Shown here one piece after another: positions 1 through 9,395 of a DNA stretch of 35,423 bases. The position numbers were made by a program, and so were the translations under genes. How positions within the stretch are numbered: position 1 is the first letter of the stretch; each line of letters opens with the position of its first letter. The notes below the pieces were generated by a model that was given only the letters and a program-made list of their open reading frames with translations, made no database searches and was not told the origin of the DNA. The stretch is from Oligoflexaceae bacterium (GTDB taxonomy: Bacteria; Bdellovibrionota_B; Oligoflexia; Oligoflexales; Oligoflexaceae), in NCBI GenBank assembly GCA_947474445.1, contig CANJJY010000001.1:1-35423 (forward strand), in the 5' to 3' direction.

Positions 1-766
1 AGCCAAGTGGGTCCAGGAGCAATTAACCGCCTTCGGCGTTCATCTGACGACTCTGAATCGCAGCGAGGATTTTCTGGGCGCCCTGAAGGGTGTCAGTGAT
101 CCCGAGCAAAAGCGCAAGATCATTGGCAGGAAGTTCATCGAGGCATTTGAGCAGTTTGCCCATGAGCAGAAGGGCTTTACCCATTTAGGTCAGGGCACAC
201 TCTATCCCGACGTCATCGAATCGGCGGGACACGGCGCTGGCGCTAAGGTGATCAAGAGCCACCACAATGTTGGTGGATTGCCTGAAAAGCTGAAGCTCGA
301 ACTGTGCGAGCCCTTCCGTTATCTTTTTAAAGACGAAGTCCGCATCATCGGTCGCCAGCTGAAGATTCCCGATCATCTCGTCGATCGGCATCCTTTCCCT
401 GGCCCCGGCCTTGCCGTAAGGATCTTAGGTGCCATCGATGCCGAAAAGATTCGTGTGCTGCAGGAAGCCGATGCCATTTTCATCCGCCGGTTGCGCGAAG
501 AAAATCTTTATTCTGAAGTCTGGCAGGCCTTTGCTGTTCTGCTGCCAGTCAAATCGGTCGGCGTCATGGGCGACAACCGTACCTATCAAGATGTCTGTGC
601 GCTCCGCGCTGTGACGGCTTCGGACGGTATGACCGCCGGTGTCGGTGATTTGCCGATTAGTTTTCTGGTGAATGTCGGTGATGAGATTGTGCGGAAGGTC
701 CATGGCATTAATCGTGTTGTCTATGATGTGACGACTAAGCCACCGGCTACGATTGAGTGGGAATAA
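1..766 (+). CDS. guaA: GMP synthase (glutamine-hydrolysing), C-terminal part; 5' end outside window
   Basis: This is the C-terminal half of GMP synthase, which aminates XMP to GMP in cytoplasmic purine synthesis. The reading frame is open from base 2, so the gene begins upstream of the window. Visible hallmarks are DPEQKRKIIGRKF, QGTLYPDVIES, IKSHHNVGGLP, the strongly conserved RHPFPGPGLAVR, and the family-typical C-terminus TTKPPATIEWE. These belong to the end of the ATP-pyrophosphatase domain and the dimerisation domain. The glutaminase (GATase) domain is not in the window. An in-frame ATG at 248 is internal to conserved sequence and is not a start. A hairpin terminator follows within ten bases of the stop. 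Confidence 0.97.
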   Translation, partial: AKWVQEQLTAFGVHLTTLNRSEDFLGALKGVSDPEQKRKIIGRKFIEAFEQFAHEQKGFTHLGQGTLYPDVIESAGHGAGAKVIKSHHNVGGLPEKLKLELCEPFRYLFKDEVRIIGRQLKIPDHLVDRHPFPGPGLAVRILGAIDAEKIRVLQEADAIFIRRLREENLYSEVWQAFAVLLPVKSVGVMGDNRTYQDVCALRAVTASDGMTAGVGDLPISFLVNVGDEIVRKVHGINRVVYDVTTKPPATIEWE

Positions 767-773
767 TGAAGAT

Positions 774-805
774 AAGGGGAAGCGGTGGGCTTCCCCTTCT
801 ATTTA
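774..805 (+). terminator. Hairpin terminator after guaA (probably bidirectional)
   Basis: A perfect 10-bp stem, AAGGGGAAGC (774-783) and GCTTCCCCTT (789-798), closes a GGTGG loop and is followed by CTATTTAGAT. It starts 8 bases after the guaA stop and ends just before the stop of the convergent TonB receptor, so it can serve both genes. The T tract is poor on both strands. Confidence 0.7.
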
Positions 806-3505
806 GATCTTAAATCCGTATCTTGCGTAGTAGAAGCGGCCAATCAAGTTATGCGTTCGCGCATCAATGTTATCGTTTCCAGCTGCATCCGTCCGAGGAG
901 GCTTTGCATCTGCGATGTTATTTATGCCAAGTGTCACGTCCCCGTAATCGGCAAAACTATAACCTACCCTTAAGTCATAAGTGGTCCAAGCAGGGATTTT
1001 TGGAATATCCGCACCCTCGGCATTCAACTTACTCACGTAATTTGCGCTAATCCCGGCAGTAATCGCATTATCTCGCCAGTCGACACCGCCTACACCCTTC
1101 CATTTAGGAATTGACCCACGTCCTCCGCTTGCTGCATCTGAATAGACACCTACGACATTGACAAATGGAGCAGTTGCATCAGCTTGATTAAGGTATTCGA
1201 TGTAATGAGACCCCAAAATACTGAAGGTGTAACGGCCAGCGCCAGTAGTGACTAAGGTATAATCTGTCCCCAAATCAACGCCCCGAACCTTTCGTGCAGA
1301 CAAATTAAGCGCAATGGCTTCTAGTCGCTTGATATTATTCGAAGCATCTAGCTCGACCTTATCCGTAAACTTTCCACTGGTTCGAAATTGATCCAAAATA
1401 AATTGGCCGTTAGTATCAATCGCATTTTCAGTCTTGATTTCGAAATAATCAGCTTTAGCATTGAAGATATTTGCGAAGGAATAAGCTAATCCAAAGGTAA
1501 AGGCCTTCGATTTTTCTGGTTTAAGATTTGGATTGCCACCCTGCAAGACAAGAAATTGTTTTACACTTTTGTCAGCCTGCACCCCATTGCAGTATCCCGG
1601 CAAATCATTCGCCTGACATGGATCCTTAAGTTGGGCAAAGTTCTCTTGCTGTCCACGATAGAGTTCGACCAGACTAGGCGCGCGAAATCCAGTCGAATAT
1701 GTTCCGCGAACAATCAAACCTTCGACTGGATATATTTTCAAGCCAAACTTCGGATTGGTCGTTGAACCAAAATCAGAGTAATCGCTGTACCGTCCAGCGA
1801 GTTCAAGTTCCGCGAGTTTTGTGAGTGGAACAGAAAGTTCAACGTAGGCCTCTTTCACATCGCGATCACCCTTGGTCGACTTCCCGTTTGTACTCCCGAC
1901 GGTATTATATTTTTCTGAGTTGCTATCAGCTTTAAAATCAAACTTTTCGCCTCGTACTTCGACACCGGCGGCCAGCGCAATCATACCAAGAGGAGTTTGC
2001 ACTAAATCTCCCGAGGCATTGAATACGAGAGATTCTACGTCCGCAGCCGTTTGATCGCGAGCAGTCAATCTCAACCAATCAGCTTGAGCCGAATCGATAC
2101 TGCCGGCGGGACCGAGTAAATTGATGGGCACGCAACCGAGAGCCGCGAGCTTGGTACATGCCGCAGGATCACCTAGACCTATCATCAAATTAGTTTTATT
2201 GACAATATTCTCGGTCTGAGATTGAACGCGAGATAAACCGCGGTTATATGCGAAATCCCAAGACCAGGTATTATCGAGTTTTCCTTCAAAGCCTGCAACG
2301 ATACGACTCGTTAAAGATTCCGAAGACGAAACGCGGGGGCCAAGTTCCAGTAATCGCTTTCTAACTTTAGTAAGTTCCACACCAAACGAATTATATGGAT
2401 TATTGGGGGAAATGGTTATGTTGCCCGTCTCTTGAGATATAGATACCGGAGTGGGTGCCGCGTTATATTCACTTTCGGTGCGGGCTACAGTCGCTTCAAA
2501 AAAAGTTTTCAGATCCGGCTTCAGTTCGTAGCTGCCACTGAGAAAAATGCTATTGCGATCTTGGGCCATTACAGCATCTGTGATCTGAGAGAAGTTAAAA
2601 GTGTCACCATCTTCTACAGGGCGATAATCGCTTGGACTGGGTTTGGTTCCTGTAAAATCATCTTTGACGATTAACGGATCTTGTCCATCGATACTCACTT
2701 TTGCTTGAGGAGTCGTCGGACTAGGACTCAAGATATTCCTAGAAACATCGCGATCTCGAGATGCGATCTTACCTTGAGAATAATGGCTAAACCCGAACAT
2801 GAGACTCGCGCGATCTGAAACAGATCCAAACGTTACATCAAGTCCCTTGGTCTCGAGATCACCACGCGAAGCCTGGCCATAATACGTTTCTACTCCGAGA
2901 CCTTCGTATTCTTTGCGCGTGATAATGTTAATGACTCCGGCAATAGCATCGGAACCATAAATAGCAGAAGCACCATCCTGAAGTACTTCAACTCGCTCGA
3001 TTGCAGCGACGGGAATCGAGTTGAGGTCAGGGCTCGAACCAGCAGCATCGACAGGTAGCCGCCGGCCGTTAAGAAGGACGAGCGTTGAACTTGAGTCAAG
3101 TCCCCGCAAAGCAATATTTCCGCTACCACCACCACCGCCATTGGTCGTCGAAGTCGTTGTTGAATTACCGATGGCTGCCGGCAAATCTTTAACGATATCG
3201 GTGACAGTCTGTGCACCGGTGTTAGCGATTTCTTCACGACCAATGATGGTTAAGGGGGAAGATCCGGTCATGTCCTGACGTTTGATCCGTGACCCAGTGA
3301 CTGAAATCTTTTCAACCTTGTCTTTATCTTTAGTTTGATTCTTCGCTGCTGGAGCTTTCGGAGCAGGAGACGGAGGCGGTGTTGCTGGCGCTTCGGGCGC
3401 TGCGCTTGGAGCCGCAGGTGCGGCCGGTTCCTGTGCATAGACGGCGGAAGTAAGAGCGAGAAGCCCGACCACCGTCATATTTCTACCTGATATGAATCTT
3501 TTCAT
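803..3505 (-). CDS. TonB-dependent outer-membrane receptor (900 aa), ligand unknown
   Basis: An outer-membrane active transporter of the TonB-dependent family, energised by TonB-ExbBD. A signal peptide (residues 1-24, predicted cleavage VYA/QE) is followed by a Pro/Ala-rich linker (about 25-55), a TonB-box-like segment near EKISVTGSRI (65-74), and a plug domain with LRGLDSSSTLVLLNGRRLP and VEVLQDGASAIYGSDAIAGVINIITRK. The rest is a long beta-barrel ending in YARYGFKI. An unusual TTSTTN-polyglycine stretch lies in the plug. GRRLP and the GSRI segment resemble the large vitamin/peptide/carbohydrate-type receptors of proteobacteria, but the substrate cannot be read from sequence. The ATG at 3505 has a GAGAGGGA ribosome site. 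By eye the gene is more AT-rich than the neighbouring FecA-like gene. A gap of 126 bases and its own palindromic promoter region separate it from the upstream iron cluster. Confidence 0.93.
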   Translation of the reverse strand: MKRFISGRNMTVVGLLALTSAVYAQEPAAPAAPSAAPEAPATPPPSPAPKAPAAKNQTKDKDKVEKISVTGSRIKRQDMTGSSPLTIIGREEIANTGAQTVTDIVKDLPAAIGNSTTTSTTNGGGGGSGNIALRGLDSSSTLVLLNGRRLPVDAAGSSPDLNSIPVAAIERVEVLQDGASAIYGSDAIAGVINIITRKEYEGLGVETYYGQASRGDLETKGLDVTFGSVSDRASLMFGFSHYSQGKIASRDRDVSRNILSPSPTTPQAKVSIDGQDPLIVKDDFTGTKPSPSDYRPVEDGDTFNFSQITDAVMAQDRNSIFLSGSYELKPDLKTFFEATVARTESEYNAAPTPVSISQETGNITISPNNPYNSFGVELTKVRKRLLELGPRVSSSESLTSRIVAGFEGKLDNTWSWDFAYNRGLSRVQSQTENIVNKTNLMIGLGDPAACTKLAALGCVPINLLGPAGSIDSAQADWLRLTARDQTAADVESLVFNASGDLVQTPLGMIALAAGVEVRGEKFDFKADSNSEKYNTVGSTNGKSTKGDRDVKEAYVELSVPLTKLAELELAGRYSDYSDFGSTTNPKFGLKIYPVEGLIVRGTYSTGFRAPSLVELYRGQQENFAQLKDPCQANDLPGYCNGVQADKSVKQFLVLQGGNPNLKPEKSKAFTFGLAYSFANIFNAKADYFEIKTENAIDTNGQFILDQFRTSGKFTDKVELDASNNIKRLEAIALNLSARKVRGVDLGTDYTLVTTGAGRYTFSILGSHYIEYLNQADATAPFVNVVGVYSDAASGGRGSIPKWKGVGGVDWRDNAITAGISANYVSKLNAEGADIPKIPAWTTYDLRVGYSFADYGDVTLGINNIADAKPPRTDAAGNDNIDARTHNLIGRFYYARYGFKI

Positions 3506-3521
3506 AAGAGTCCCTCTCTTG

Positions 3522-3563
3522 AATCATTCGACCGAACGATTGGATGGGAGAAACCTATGTCAA
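3522..3563 (-). promoter_or_regulatory. Candidate promoter with 20-bp palindromic operator for the 900-aa TonB receptor
   Basis: On the minus strand a perfect -35 hexamer TTGACA (3563-3558) is followed 16-17 bases later by a poor -10 (AATCGT or ATCGTT). The -10 lies inside a near-perfect palindrome at 3522-3541, AATCATTCGACCGAACGATT on the plus strand, with one mismatched pair per arm. A strong -35 with a palindrome over the -10 is the usual layout of a repressed promoter. The palindrome does not resemble a Fur box. The regulator is unknown. Confidence 0.5.
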
Positions 3564-3631
3564 TCCTAAGACCTTGGCAAGATGAACCCGCGTAGCTCCA
3601 ATCGAGGTGGCAGGTTTTCCGTGCTCTTCCC

Positions 3632-5800
3632 TCAAAAGCGCGCCTTCACGCCGCCGACAAAGGATCGAGGCTTGCCCGGTCGCGCACCAAAGGGTCGGAA
3701 AGAAACCAAGTTTTTTACGTCGGTGAGGTTGTCGACATTCGCATAAAGTTCGGTTTGTTCTGTGACAAAGTAGCTGCCAGCACCGTCAAAGATGAGAGAA
3801 GACGGCAACTCTTCCCGCCCCACGGGGATCGCCTGATCATAGGAGACAGCTTGGTACTTGCCAGCCAAACTAACTTGTACTGCGGACCACTGAACACCAA
3901 GCTGCCCATTCAATTGGTGCCTTGGCACATAAGGCAAAGGGTCACCCCTGTGTATACGGCCAATCCCCCAATCGACGAGAGCCGAATCAAAATCTCCAGC
4001 GAAATTGGCCCTCGTATAGGTGTATTGAACTGAGAAAGGAAACCGGAGCGCCTCGGCTTGAAAGGCGCCCGAACCACCTAATTCGAGTCCATAGATCCGC
4101 GCTCGTCCTCCATCAAAGCTGCGATCGCTCGCGTTCGAACCGCAACCCTCGGCAGCGCTACAGGTTCCTTTGAGATTGCTGTAGTTGTTGTAAAAGCCGA
4201 TGGCATCAAACTGAGCTCCCTTGTCGAGCCAACGAACACCGCTTTCGTAGTTAATACTCTCTTCAGGCTTTCCACTTCCGGCATCATCGGCATCGGCAAG
4301 ACCCATACCTCGATAGACACCGAGCAGCCATCCCCAATGAGAGTCGAGCTGCCGGAACAGACCTAAACCTGGCATTGTAGCTGATCGTTTCACATTGCCG
4401 TCACTATCTGTGGCGGAAAAATCGTCCTTCTCGATGGTGACGAATTCCTGTCTGAGGCCGCCGCTGAACTTCCAGGCATCGAGCGAGTAGGTATCCCAGA
4501 GATAAGCGGCAAAAGACTGCGAAGATATTTCATCCTGAGCACCGAGCATAGACGCAGAACCACTTTCCTCCAAATGCCCGTCGATCATATTAAAGCGGTC
4601 GGTCGTATGATCATGACGAATGCTATCGCGATGCAAGCGCAATCCAACTTCAACTTGATTCTGGCGTCCTTCACTCAGCTCCGAGTCCATCGACGCGTCC
4701 CAGGCGATGCCTTCACTGCGATAGATGCGATGATTGTTGGCCACAACGATTTGGTCATCCACACCGAGGCTATCGTCCACCCCACGCATCACATTATAGG
4801 CATGTTGATAGCGACCAGCGGGATTCAAAAGGATGGTGCGCGCCGATGTAGTCGGATCTGATATTCCATCAAATCGGGCCCAGCGCCGGTCGAATCGATT
4901 CTGATAGAGGGCCACGCGGCTTTTCATTCCCATCCCTGCCCAATTGTGCTCGAGCATTAGAGTGGAATGGCCGTTTTTCATATGATCTCGCTCCGATGCG
5001 GTATAGCGCTGATAGGGATCCTGATCAAAGTCAGATCGGGTCAAACCGAGATAAGTTTCATCGGAATCTTCATCCGACCAGGTCGACTTAAGCCCTAAGG
5101 TTTGGTTAGGTGTGAGGTCATAGCTGAGCTTTCCCATGAGGTCGCGCTTTTTAAAACCCGTGTCACCGCCGTTCCGCAGGGTCTTAAAGCCATCGCTTTC
5201 CATCTGATTCATCAGAAGCAATCCGCCCCAATCTCCCGAGCGTCCTCCGATACTTCCTTGAGCTTTCTCAAATTGATAGCTACCCGCAGCAAAATCGAGT
5301 CGTGCTTCTAAGTCCGTTTCCGGTATTTTGCGACTCCAAAAATTGATGGCACCACCTATCGTTTGCGGGCCAAAGCGGATGGCTGATGAACCTTTTGTCA
5401 CTTCGATGCCTTCAATCAAGGCCAAAGAAGGAACGTAGTAAGCAGCCGGGGCCGCATAAGGCGCCGGACTCGAAGGAATGCCGTCTTCCATCAGGAGAAT
5501 TTTGCGGCTGCGGTGGGGATCCACCCCCCGCATTCCAATGTTCGGCCGCAGACCAAAACCTTCTTCTTCTTGAATCTGGACCCCAGGAACTGACTTGAGA
5601 ACGCGGTTCAGATCTGTGTATTTAAAAGTCTCGAGTTGCTCGGATCCAATGATCGTCGTCGAACCGGGATCAGAAAAATGTTGCCCCCGTACCACCATGG
5701 TTTCATGGCTTTTCTTGTCTTCTTCTGGACTTTGACCGTAGGCGAGGGGAGCGAGGCAGCAGCCTAAACTGAGCCATAAACCTATTGAATGAGGGGTCAC
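3632..5800 (-). CDS. FecA-like TonB-dependent iron receptor (722 aa)
   Basis: An outer-membrane receptor of the ferric-chelate (FecA-like) branch of the TonB-dependent family. It has a signal peptide (1-22, cleavage near AYG/QS), a TonB-box-like ETMVVRG (33-39), and a plug with LKSVPGVQIQEEEGFGLRPN, IGMRGVDPHRSRKILLMEDG and VTKGSSAIRFGPQTIGGAIN, which is very close to FecA-type receptors. The barrel ends in GGVKARF with the terminal Phe of outer-membrane proteins. There is no N-terminal signalling domain, so it should not drive a FecI/FecR cascade. The start is GTG at 5800, overlapping the stop of the hydroxylase gene by four bases (GTGA) with AAGGAA 8 bases upstream. It is therefore the last gene of the imelysin operon. 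Ferric citrate or another siderophore is the likely ligand, by family only. Confidence 0.92.
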   Translation of the reverse strand: MTPHSIGLWLSLGCCLAPLAYGQSPEEDKKSHETMVVRGQHFSDPGSTTIIGSEQLETFKYTDLNRVLKSVPGVQIQEEEGFGLRPNIGMRGVDPHRSRKILLMEDGIPSSPAPYAAPAAYYVPSLALIEGIEVTKGSSAIRFGPQTIGGAINFWSRKIPETDLEARLDFAAGSYQFEKAQGSIGGRSGDWGGLLLMNQMESDGFKTLRNGGDTGFKKRDLMGKLSYDLTPNQTLGLKSTWSDEDSDETYLGLTRSDFDQDPYQRYTASERDHMKNGHSTLMLEHNWAGMGMKSRVALYQNRFDRRWARFDGISDPTTSARTILLNPAGRYQHAYNVMRGVDDSLGVDDQIVVANNHRIYRSEGIAWDASMDSELSEGRQNQVEVGLRLHRDSIRHDHTTDRFNMIDGHLEESGSASMLGAQDEISSQSFAAYLWDTYSLDAWKFSGGLRQEFVTIEKDDFSATDSDGNVKRSATMPGLGLFRQLDSHWGWLLGVYRGMGLADADDAGSGKPEESINYESGVRWLDKGAQFDAIGFYNNYSNLKGTCSAAEGCGSNASDRSFDGGRARIYGLELGGSGAFQAEALRFPFSVQYTYTRANFAGDFDSALVDWGIGRIHRGDPLPYVPRHQLNGQLGVQWSAVQVSLAGKYQAVSYDQAIPVGREELPSSLIFDGAGSYFVTEQTELYANVDNLTDVKNLVSFRPFGARPGKPRSFVGGVKARF

Positions 5801-6783
5801 TTGCCATGTTCCTTCGTATCGAGAGTTGCCAGGTGGCCTTGCGGAATCGCATTCCGAAAGCGCGAAAAAAGCTGGCGGAAAGCGTGGGTATAGAGCGGAA
5901 GTAAAGGCTGTTCAGGCCGCGAGAGGGGAGATTGATCGAGGCCAAATACAAGGGGTTTTTGGACCTGCCTAGGGTCAAAAAAACTCCCACCCAGTCGGTC
6001 CCAGAGAGCCAGGCACACACCAAAATTCTTATCGTAATGCGCCGGATCTTGACTGTGATGGATTTGATGGGCCGCCGGGCTGATGACGATACCTTCCAGG
6101 GGACCGAAATGCAAAAAGACATGGGAATGCCTCAGATTGGCTCCTAAAAAGTTGAAGAGAAGTCCAAAAATCTGCATCCCGAGAAGATCGCCATAATCGA
6201 GAGATGGCCCGAAAAGATAAAAAAAGAGCCCACCGACCGAACCGTACGTGATGACGTCGCGGATTTGCGAGCAGATAATCTCGATCGGATGAGTGCGCAT
6301 GAGAGTCAGGGGAGTCAGCACGAGGGCGCTATGGTGCGTTTCATGAAAAACCCACAGCCACGAGCAGCTATGCTGAAGTCTATGCAGGTAGTAGCGCGCA
6401 TAGTCATCAGCCAGAAAAATGACGAGGGCATAGAAGAACATCACCTTTCCCGTGGCGAGGGAGAGGTCAGGTTTTGCACCGACGATTTTAGTGAGAGCGA
6501 GCGACAGCAAAGCGGCCAAAGCCGTAGATCCGGCCAGAGAGCCGGACAGGAACAACGTCCTGACGAACGCATTGATTGCGACGATTTTCATGTCGGCGCG
6601 CGAAGAGGGATGCCACCAGATGCGTGGACTCAAAAAGGTCTTAATGTGCGCCTTCCACTGGCTTCCCGAAAGGAGGACGATCAGAAAAAAAGAACCCAGA
6701 AGATTACCCCAAAAAAGCCGCTTCTGCGGTTCTAGTAGAACCGACAAGGGCTTGAGTAGTGTGGTAATCGAGATCTGATCCAT
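5797..6783 (-). CDS. Sterol desaturase / fatty acid hydroxylase family membrane di-iron protein
   Basis: An integral membrane protein of 328 aa in the fatty acid hydroxylase superfamily, which uses a histidine-ligated di-iron centre and O2 to hydroxylate or desaturate lipids. All histidine boxes are visible: HRLQH (134-138), HETHH (147-151), a HSHVFLH segment (219-225) and HQIHH (239-243). Hydrophobic membrane segments lie at about 28-40, 69-100, 112-125 and 180-215. The ATG at 6783 follows the DUF1111 stop by 13 bases, and the 3' end overlaps the FecA-like gene by four bases, so all are co-transcribed. Its position in an iron operon is odd, because it consumes iron; the substrate is unknown. 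It could modify a lipid, a siderophore or another membrane compound. Confidence 0.9.
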   Translation of the reverse strand: MDQISITTLLKPLSVLLEPQKRLFWGNLLGSFFLIVLLSGSQWKAHIKTFLSPRIWWHPSSRADMKIVAINAFVRTLFLSGSLAGSTALAALLSLALTKIVGAKPDLSLATGKVMFFYALVIFLADDYARYYLHRLQHSCSWLWVFHETHHSALVLTPLTLMRTHPIEIICSQIRDVITYGSVGGLFFYLFGPSLDYGDLLGMQIFGLLFNFLGANLRHSHVFLHFGPLEGIVISPAAHQIHHSQDPAHYDKNFGVCLALWDRLGGSFFDPRQVQKPLVFGLDQSPLSRPEQPLLPLYTHAFRQLFSRFRNAIPQGHLATLDTKEHGK

Positions 6784-6796
6784 GTCTACGTATCTT

Positions 6797-8161
6797 TCAA
6801 AGCGAATTCAGGAAAGCCTGAAAATCGTTCCTGTCAGCGCTCGATAGAGAGCTGTAATAGTTGCGACTCGCCTGAGCTTCGCCGCCATGCCAGAGAATAG
6901 CTTCTTCTGGACTGCGGGCTCGACCATCGTGAAGGAAAAAACGATGACGATTCACCGTCTCGTTAAGTCCTAAACCCCAAAGCGGTGGGGTTCTCCATTC
7001 GACGCCGGTGGCAAGCCCATCAGGTCTGTGGTCCGCAAGCTCAGGCCCCATATCGTGAAGCAAAAGATCGGAATACGGCCAAATCTTTTGATTGGCGAGC
7101 AAAGGATGCGCGGTTTCGCTCCCAGTCTTCATCGACATGCGATGACAACCATCGCAGCGAGCTTCCACAAAGAGTCGGCGGCCTCGTTGAACAGCAGGAT
7201 CGTCACTCGAGCGTCGGGCAGGGACTGATAAAAATCGGGCGTAATGCACGACAAGGTCGAGTTGCTTTTCGTCAACTTCTGGCTGTCCTCCCTGGGGTGC
7301 TTGCTGACAGGCACTCTGTCCGTCCGAACAGTTTTCTATTGGAAATAGATGTGTTGTTAAACCCATGTCACCCAGAAAGGCTCCAGCGGACTGCTGCTTA
7401 AGATTGGGCTGATTCGCCTTCCAACCAAATCGGCCGATAGCAAGTTGTCCAGTGGCCCGATCCATGACGAAATTGGCCCGACCAGAAATCCCATCGCCAT
7501 CTTTGTCGTCAGGATCTTCCATTTCTAGGAGGGTCGATGGATCGACGGCTTCAAGCAGCCCAAGGCCGATCATCGGCGGGGCTAAGCGAGGCGACACCTG
7601 GAGATCGTCGGGCAATGGCCCATAGCCCAGCTGCTGAAGATGAACGATAGGCCGGCGCAGTTTCACCGGACTGCCATCTCCGAGCGTCACGTTTTGATCT
7701 TGCCATTCTACGATTATGGAAGCTTCCGGAGGAACGCCGGGAATAGCCTGATTTTGGAGTTGATCTCCGTAGGGATGTCCCGCACTCGAACTGATGCGAA
7801 AGAGCAGCCCCTGATTGGCTTCTTGACCATTTTCGGGTGGAGCGCCCCTTCCATCTTCAACGTGACACGACGCACAGGCCTTGGCGTTAAACAGAGGACC
7901 CAGTCCATCGCGTCCGGCTGCTGAGGCGGGAGCTATGACCCAATTGCTGGTAAAAAGAGAATTTCCTGAAGAAAATCGCAATCGATCGATTCCTGCAAGG
8001 CCGGGGAAAGGGGCCGCAAAAGCGTCCGGACCTTCCGTAAAAACGGTTCCCTCGCCACCGAGACGGATATCTTCGGCCACGCCTTCGGCATGCAGGAAAG
8101 AGACGCCCAGTATAAAGCTACTCACACCCAAACTAGCAAGAATAGAAAGCCGACGGGACAT
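6797..8161 (-). CDS. Di-heme cytochrome c-type oxidoreductase, DUF1111 ('thiol oxidoreductase') family
   Basis: A periplasmic di-heme c-type protein of 454 aa related to MauG/cytochrome c peroxidases. It has a signal peptide (about 1-25, SFLHA/EG), a first heme site CASCH (96-100), the family hallmark GRFGWKANQP (243-252), a DPDDKDGDG acidic loop (217-225), and a second heme site CDGCH (336-340). The C-terminus carries WRTPPLWGLG and HDGRARSPEEAILWHGGEA, typical of the MauG/DUF1111 fold. ATG at 8161 is chosen because GGAG sits 6 bases upstream; a GTG twelve bases earlier overlaps that site. It lies 29 bases after the imelysin gene. DUF1111-imelysin pairs are a known iron-regulated arrangement in proteobacteria; the redox substrate is unknown. 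Confidence 0.92.
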   Translation of the reverse strand: MSRRLSILASLGVSSFILGVSFLHAEGVAEDIRLGGEGTVFTEGPDAFAAPFPGLAGIDRLRFSSGNSLFTSNWVIAPASAAGRDGLGPLFNAKACASCHVEDGRGAPPENGQEANQGLLFRISSSAGHPYGDQLQNQAIPGVPPEASIIVEWQDQNVTLGDGSPVKLRRPIVHLQQLGYGPLPDDLQVSPRLAPPMIGLGLLEAVDPSTLLEMEDPDDKDGDGISGRANFVMDRATGQLAIGRFGWKANQPNLKQQSAGAFLGDMGLTTHLFPIENCSDGQSACQQAPQGGQPEVDEKQLDLVVHYARFLSVPARRSSDDPAVQRGRRLFVEARCDGCHRMSMKTGSETAHPLLANQKIWPYSDLLLHDMGPELADHRPDGLATGVEWRTPPLWGLGLNETVNRHRFFLHDGRARSPEEAILWHGGEAQASRNYYSSLSSADRNDFQAFLNSL

Positions 8162-8190
8162 GATCAACTCCACAAACAGTAAGCAAAAAT

Positions 8191-9321
8191 TTAGGGTTTT
8201 TCAGGCAACTGGAGATCGAGTCCTTTGGCAGCATCTTTAAGACTGTTACCAGCATCCTGAACGCTAAAAACAGCTTCGAGAAAGAGTTTTCTATCATCGC
8301 TGCCTTCCGGCGCAAGAATGAGCTGATCGAAGGGTCCCGGCAGATCCTTGAGAGCGCTCCATGCTCCCTGCAGTTCAGCGTTGATACGCTTAGCCTGTGC
8401 AGCTGTCAAAAGGGTGTCCAGACCGGGTCCATCGACGCCACCATAGTTCCCATTAAACACATTGATAACGCCTTGCACATCAGCCACCAGATCGGCGGCC
8501 GTATTGTCACTGAAACACGACTGCTCGTCTTCCTGGCTTTGGCTATCGTAGGCGGTATACATGCGTTCCCCGGCGACTTCGTCGACCATCAGGAAACTGA
8601 TGCCTTTAAAGATTTTAGTCAGGGCCACGGCTGCATCTTCTTGGCGAAAACGGGCGCTATAATTATCTTTGCCCTGAGGATCCCAGGCCTTGACCAAAAT
8701 CTGCATCTGATCGACGAGAAGCTGTGCAGCCGATTGAAGATAGGCGCGGCGGCGCGCTACCGAATCTAGATTCTGATTAGCATAGTCGCTAAAGGGACGC
8801 GCGCCCGGCCCGGTCGTGCTCAGGTCTTGGCCCCAAAGCAAAAATTCAAGGGCGTGATAACCTGTTGCCACATTGGTATCACCTCCGACTTCGTGCAGCG
8901 ACTGTAAGGTTCCGGCATCAATCTTAGCGTACTTGTCCTTTTGATTGATGATGCCTGACTGGGGTGCTCCCGATACATAGTCGATATAGGATTCATCGAC
9001 CGGCCAAGAATTAATAAAACCTTCAACGCCGTAGCTGCCGTCAATGGGACCATCGTAAAAGCGAAAAGCCTCCGTCAGACTGTATTGAATGTGGGCCGCG
9101 GTCCACGCGAGGCGTGCCGCCTGCAAAGTTGCGTCAGAAGGTTTGGCCAAAAAAGTTGAAATAGCTACATTTAATCCCTGAGTCTCTCTTAAAGTATCTT
9201 CGTAGGTCCTATGGACAAGATCAGCATAGTTTTGAATGACGGCGCGACTCATCTCTGGAGAGGGAGCTGCCAGAGCTAAGGTTGAGAGGGAACAGCTGAA
9301 AACCAAACTGCGCAAAAACAT
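8191..9321 (-). CDS. Imelysin family periplasmic iron-regulated protein (IrpA-like)
   Basis: An exported 376-aa imelysin-domain protein of the IrpA/ICMP family, all-helical proteins linked to iron acquisition. The signal peptide covers residues 1-19 (LALA/APS). The family motif GxHxxE is present as GYHALEFLLWGQD (154-166), and AWTAAHIQYSLTEAFRF (72-88) and YGVEGFINSWPVDESYIDY (97-115) fit the family. The ATG at 9321 has GAGGAG 6 bases upstream. It is the first gene of a minus-strand cluster (imelysin, DUF1111, hydroxylase, FecA-like receptor) preceded by a Fur-box-like site. Imelysin was first described as a peptidase, but later structures favoured an iron- or heme-related role; no catalytic claim is made here. 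Confidence 0.93.
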   Translation of the reverse strand: MFLRSLVFSCSLSTLALAAPSPEMSRAVIQNYADLVHRTYEDTLRETQGLNVAISTFLAKPSDATLQAARLAWTAAHIQYSLTEAFRFYDGPIDGSYGVEGFINSWPVDESYIDYVSGAPQSGIINQKDKYAKIDAGTLQSLHEVGGDTNVATGYHALEFLLWGQDLSTTGPGARPFSDYANQNLDSVARRRAYLQSAAQLLVDQMQILVKAWDPQGKDNYSARFRQEDAAVALTKIFKGISFLMVDEVAGERMYTAYDSQSQEDEQSCFSDNTAADLVADVQGVINVFNGNYGGVDGPGLDTLLTAAQAKRINAELQGAWSALKDLPGPFDQLILAPEGSDDRKLFLEAVFSVQDAGNSLKDAAKGLDLQLPEKP

Positions 9322-9395
9322 CTTAAACTCCTCGCGTGATAGAGGTATAGAGACCGCAAATAAAGCGACGGCTGGTCAAAGAAAACAAGACATCA

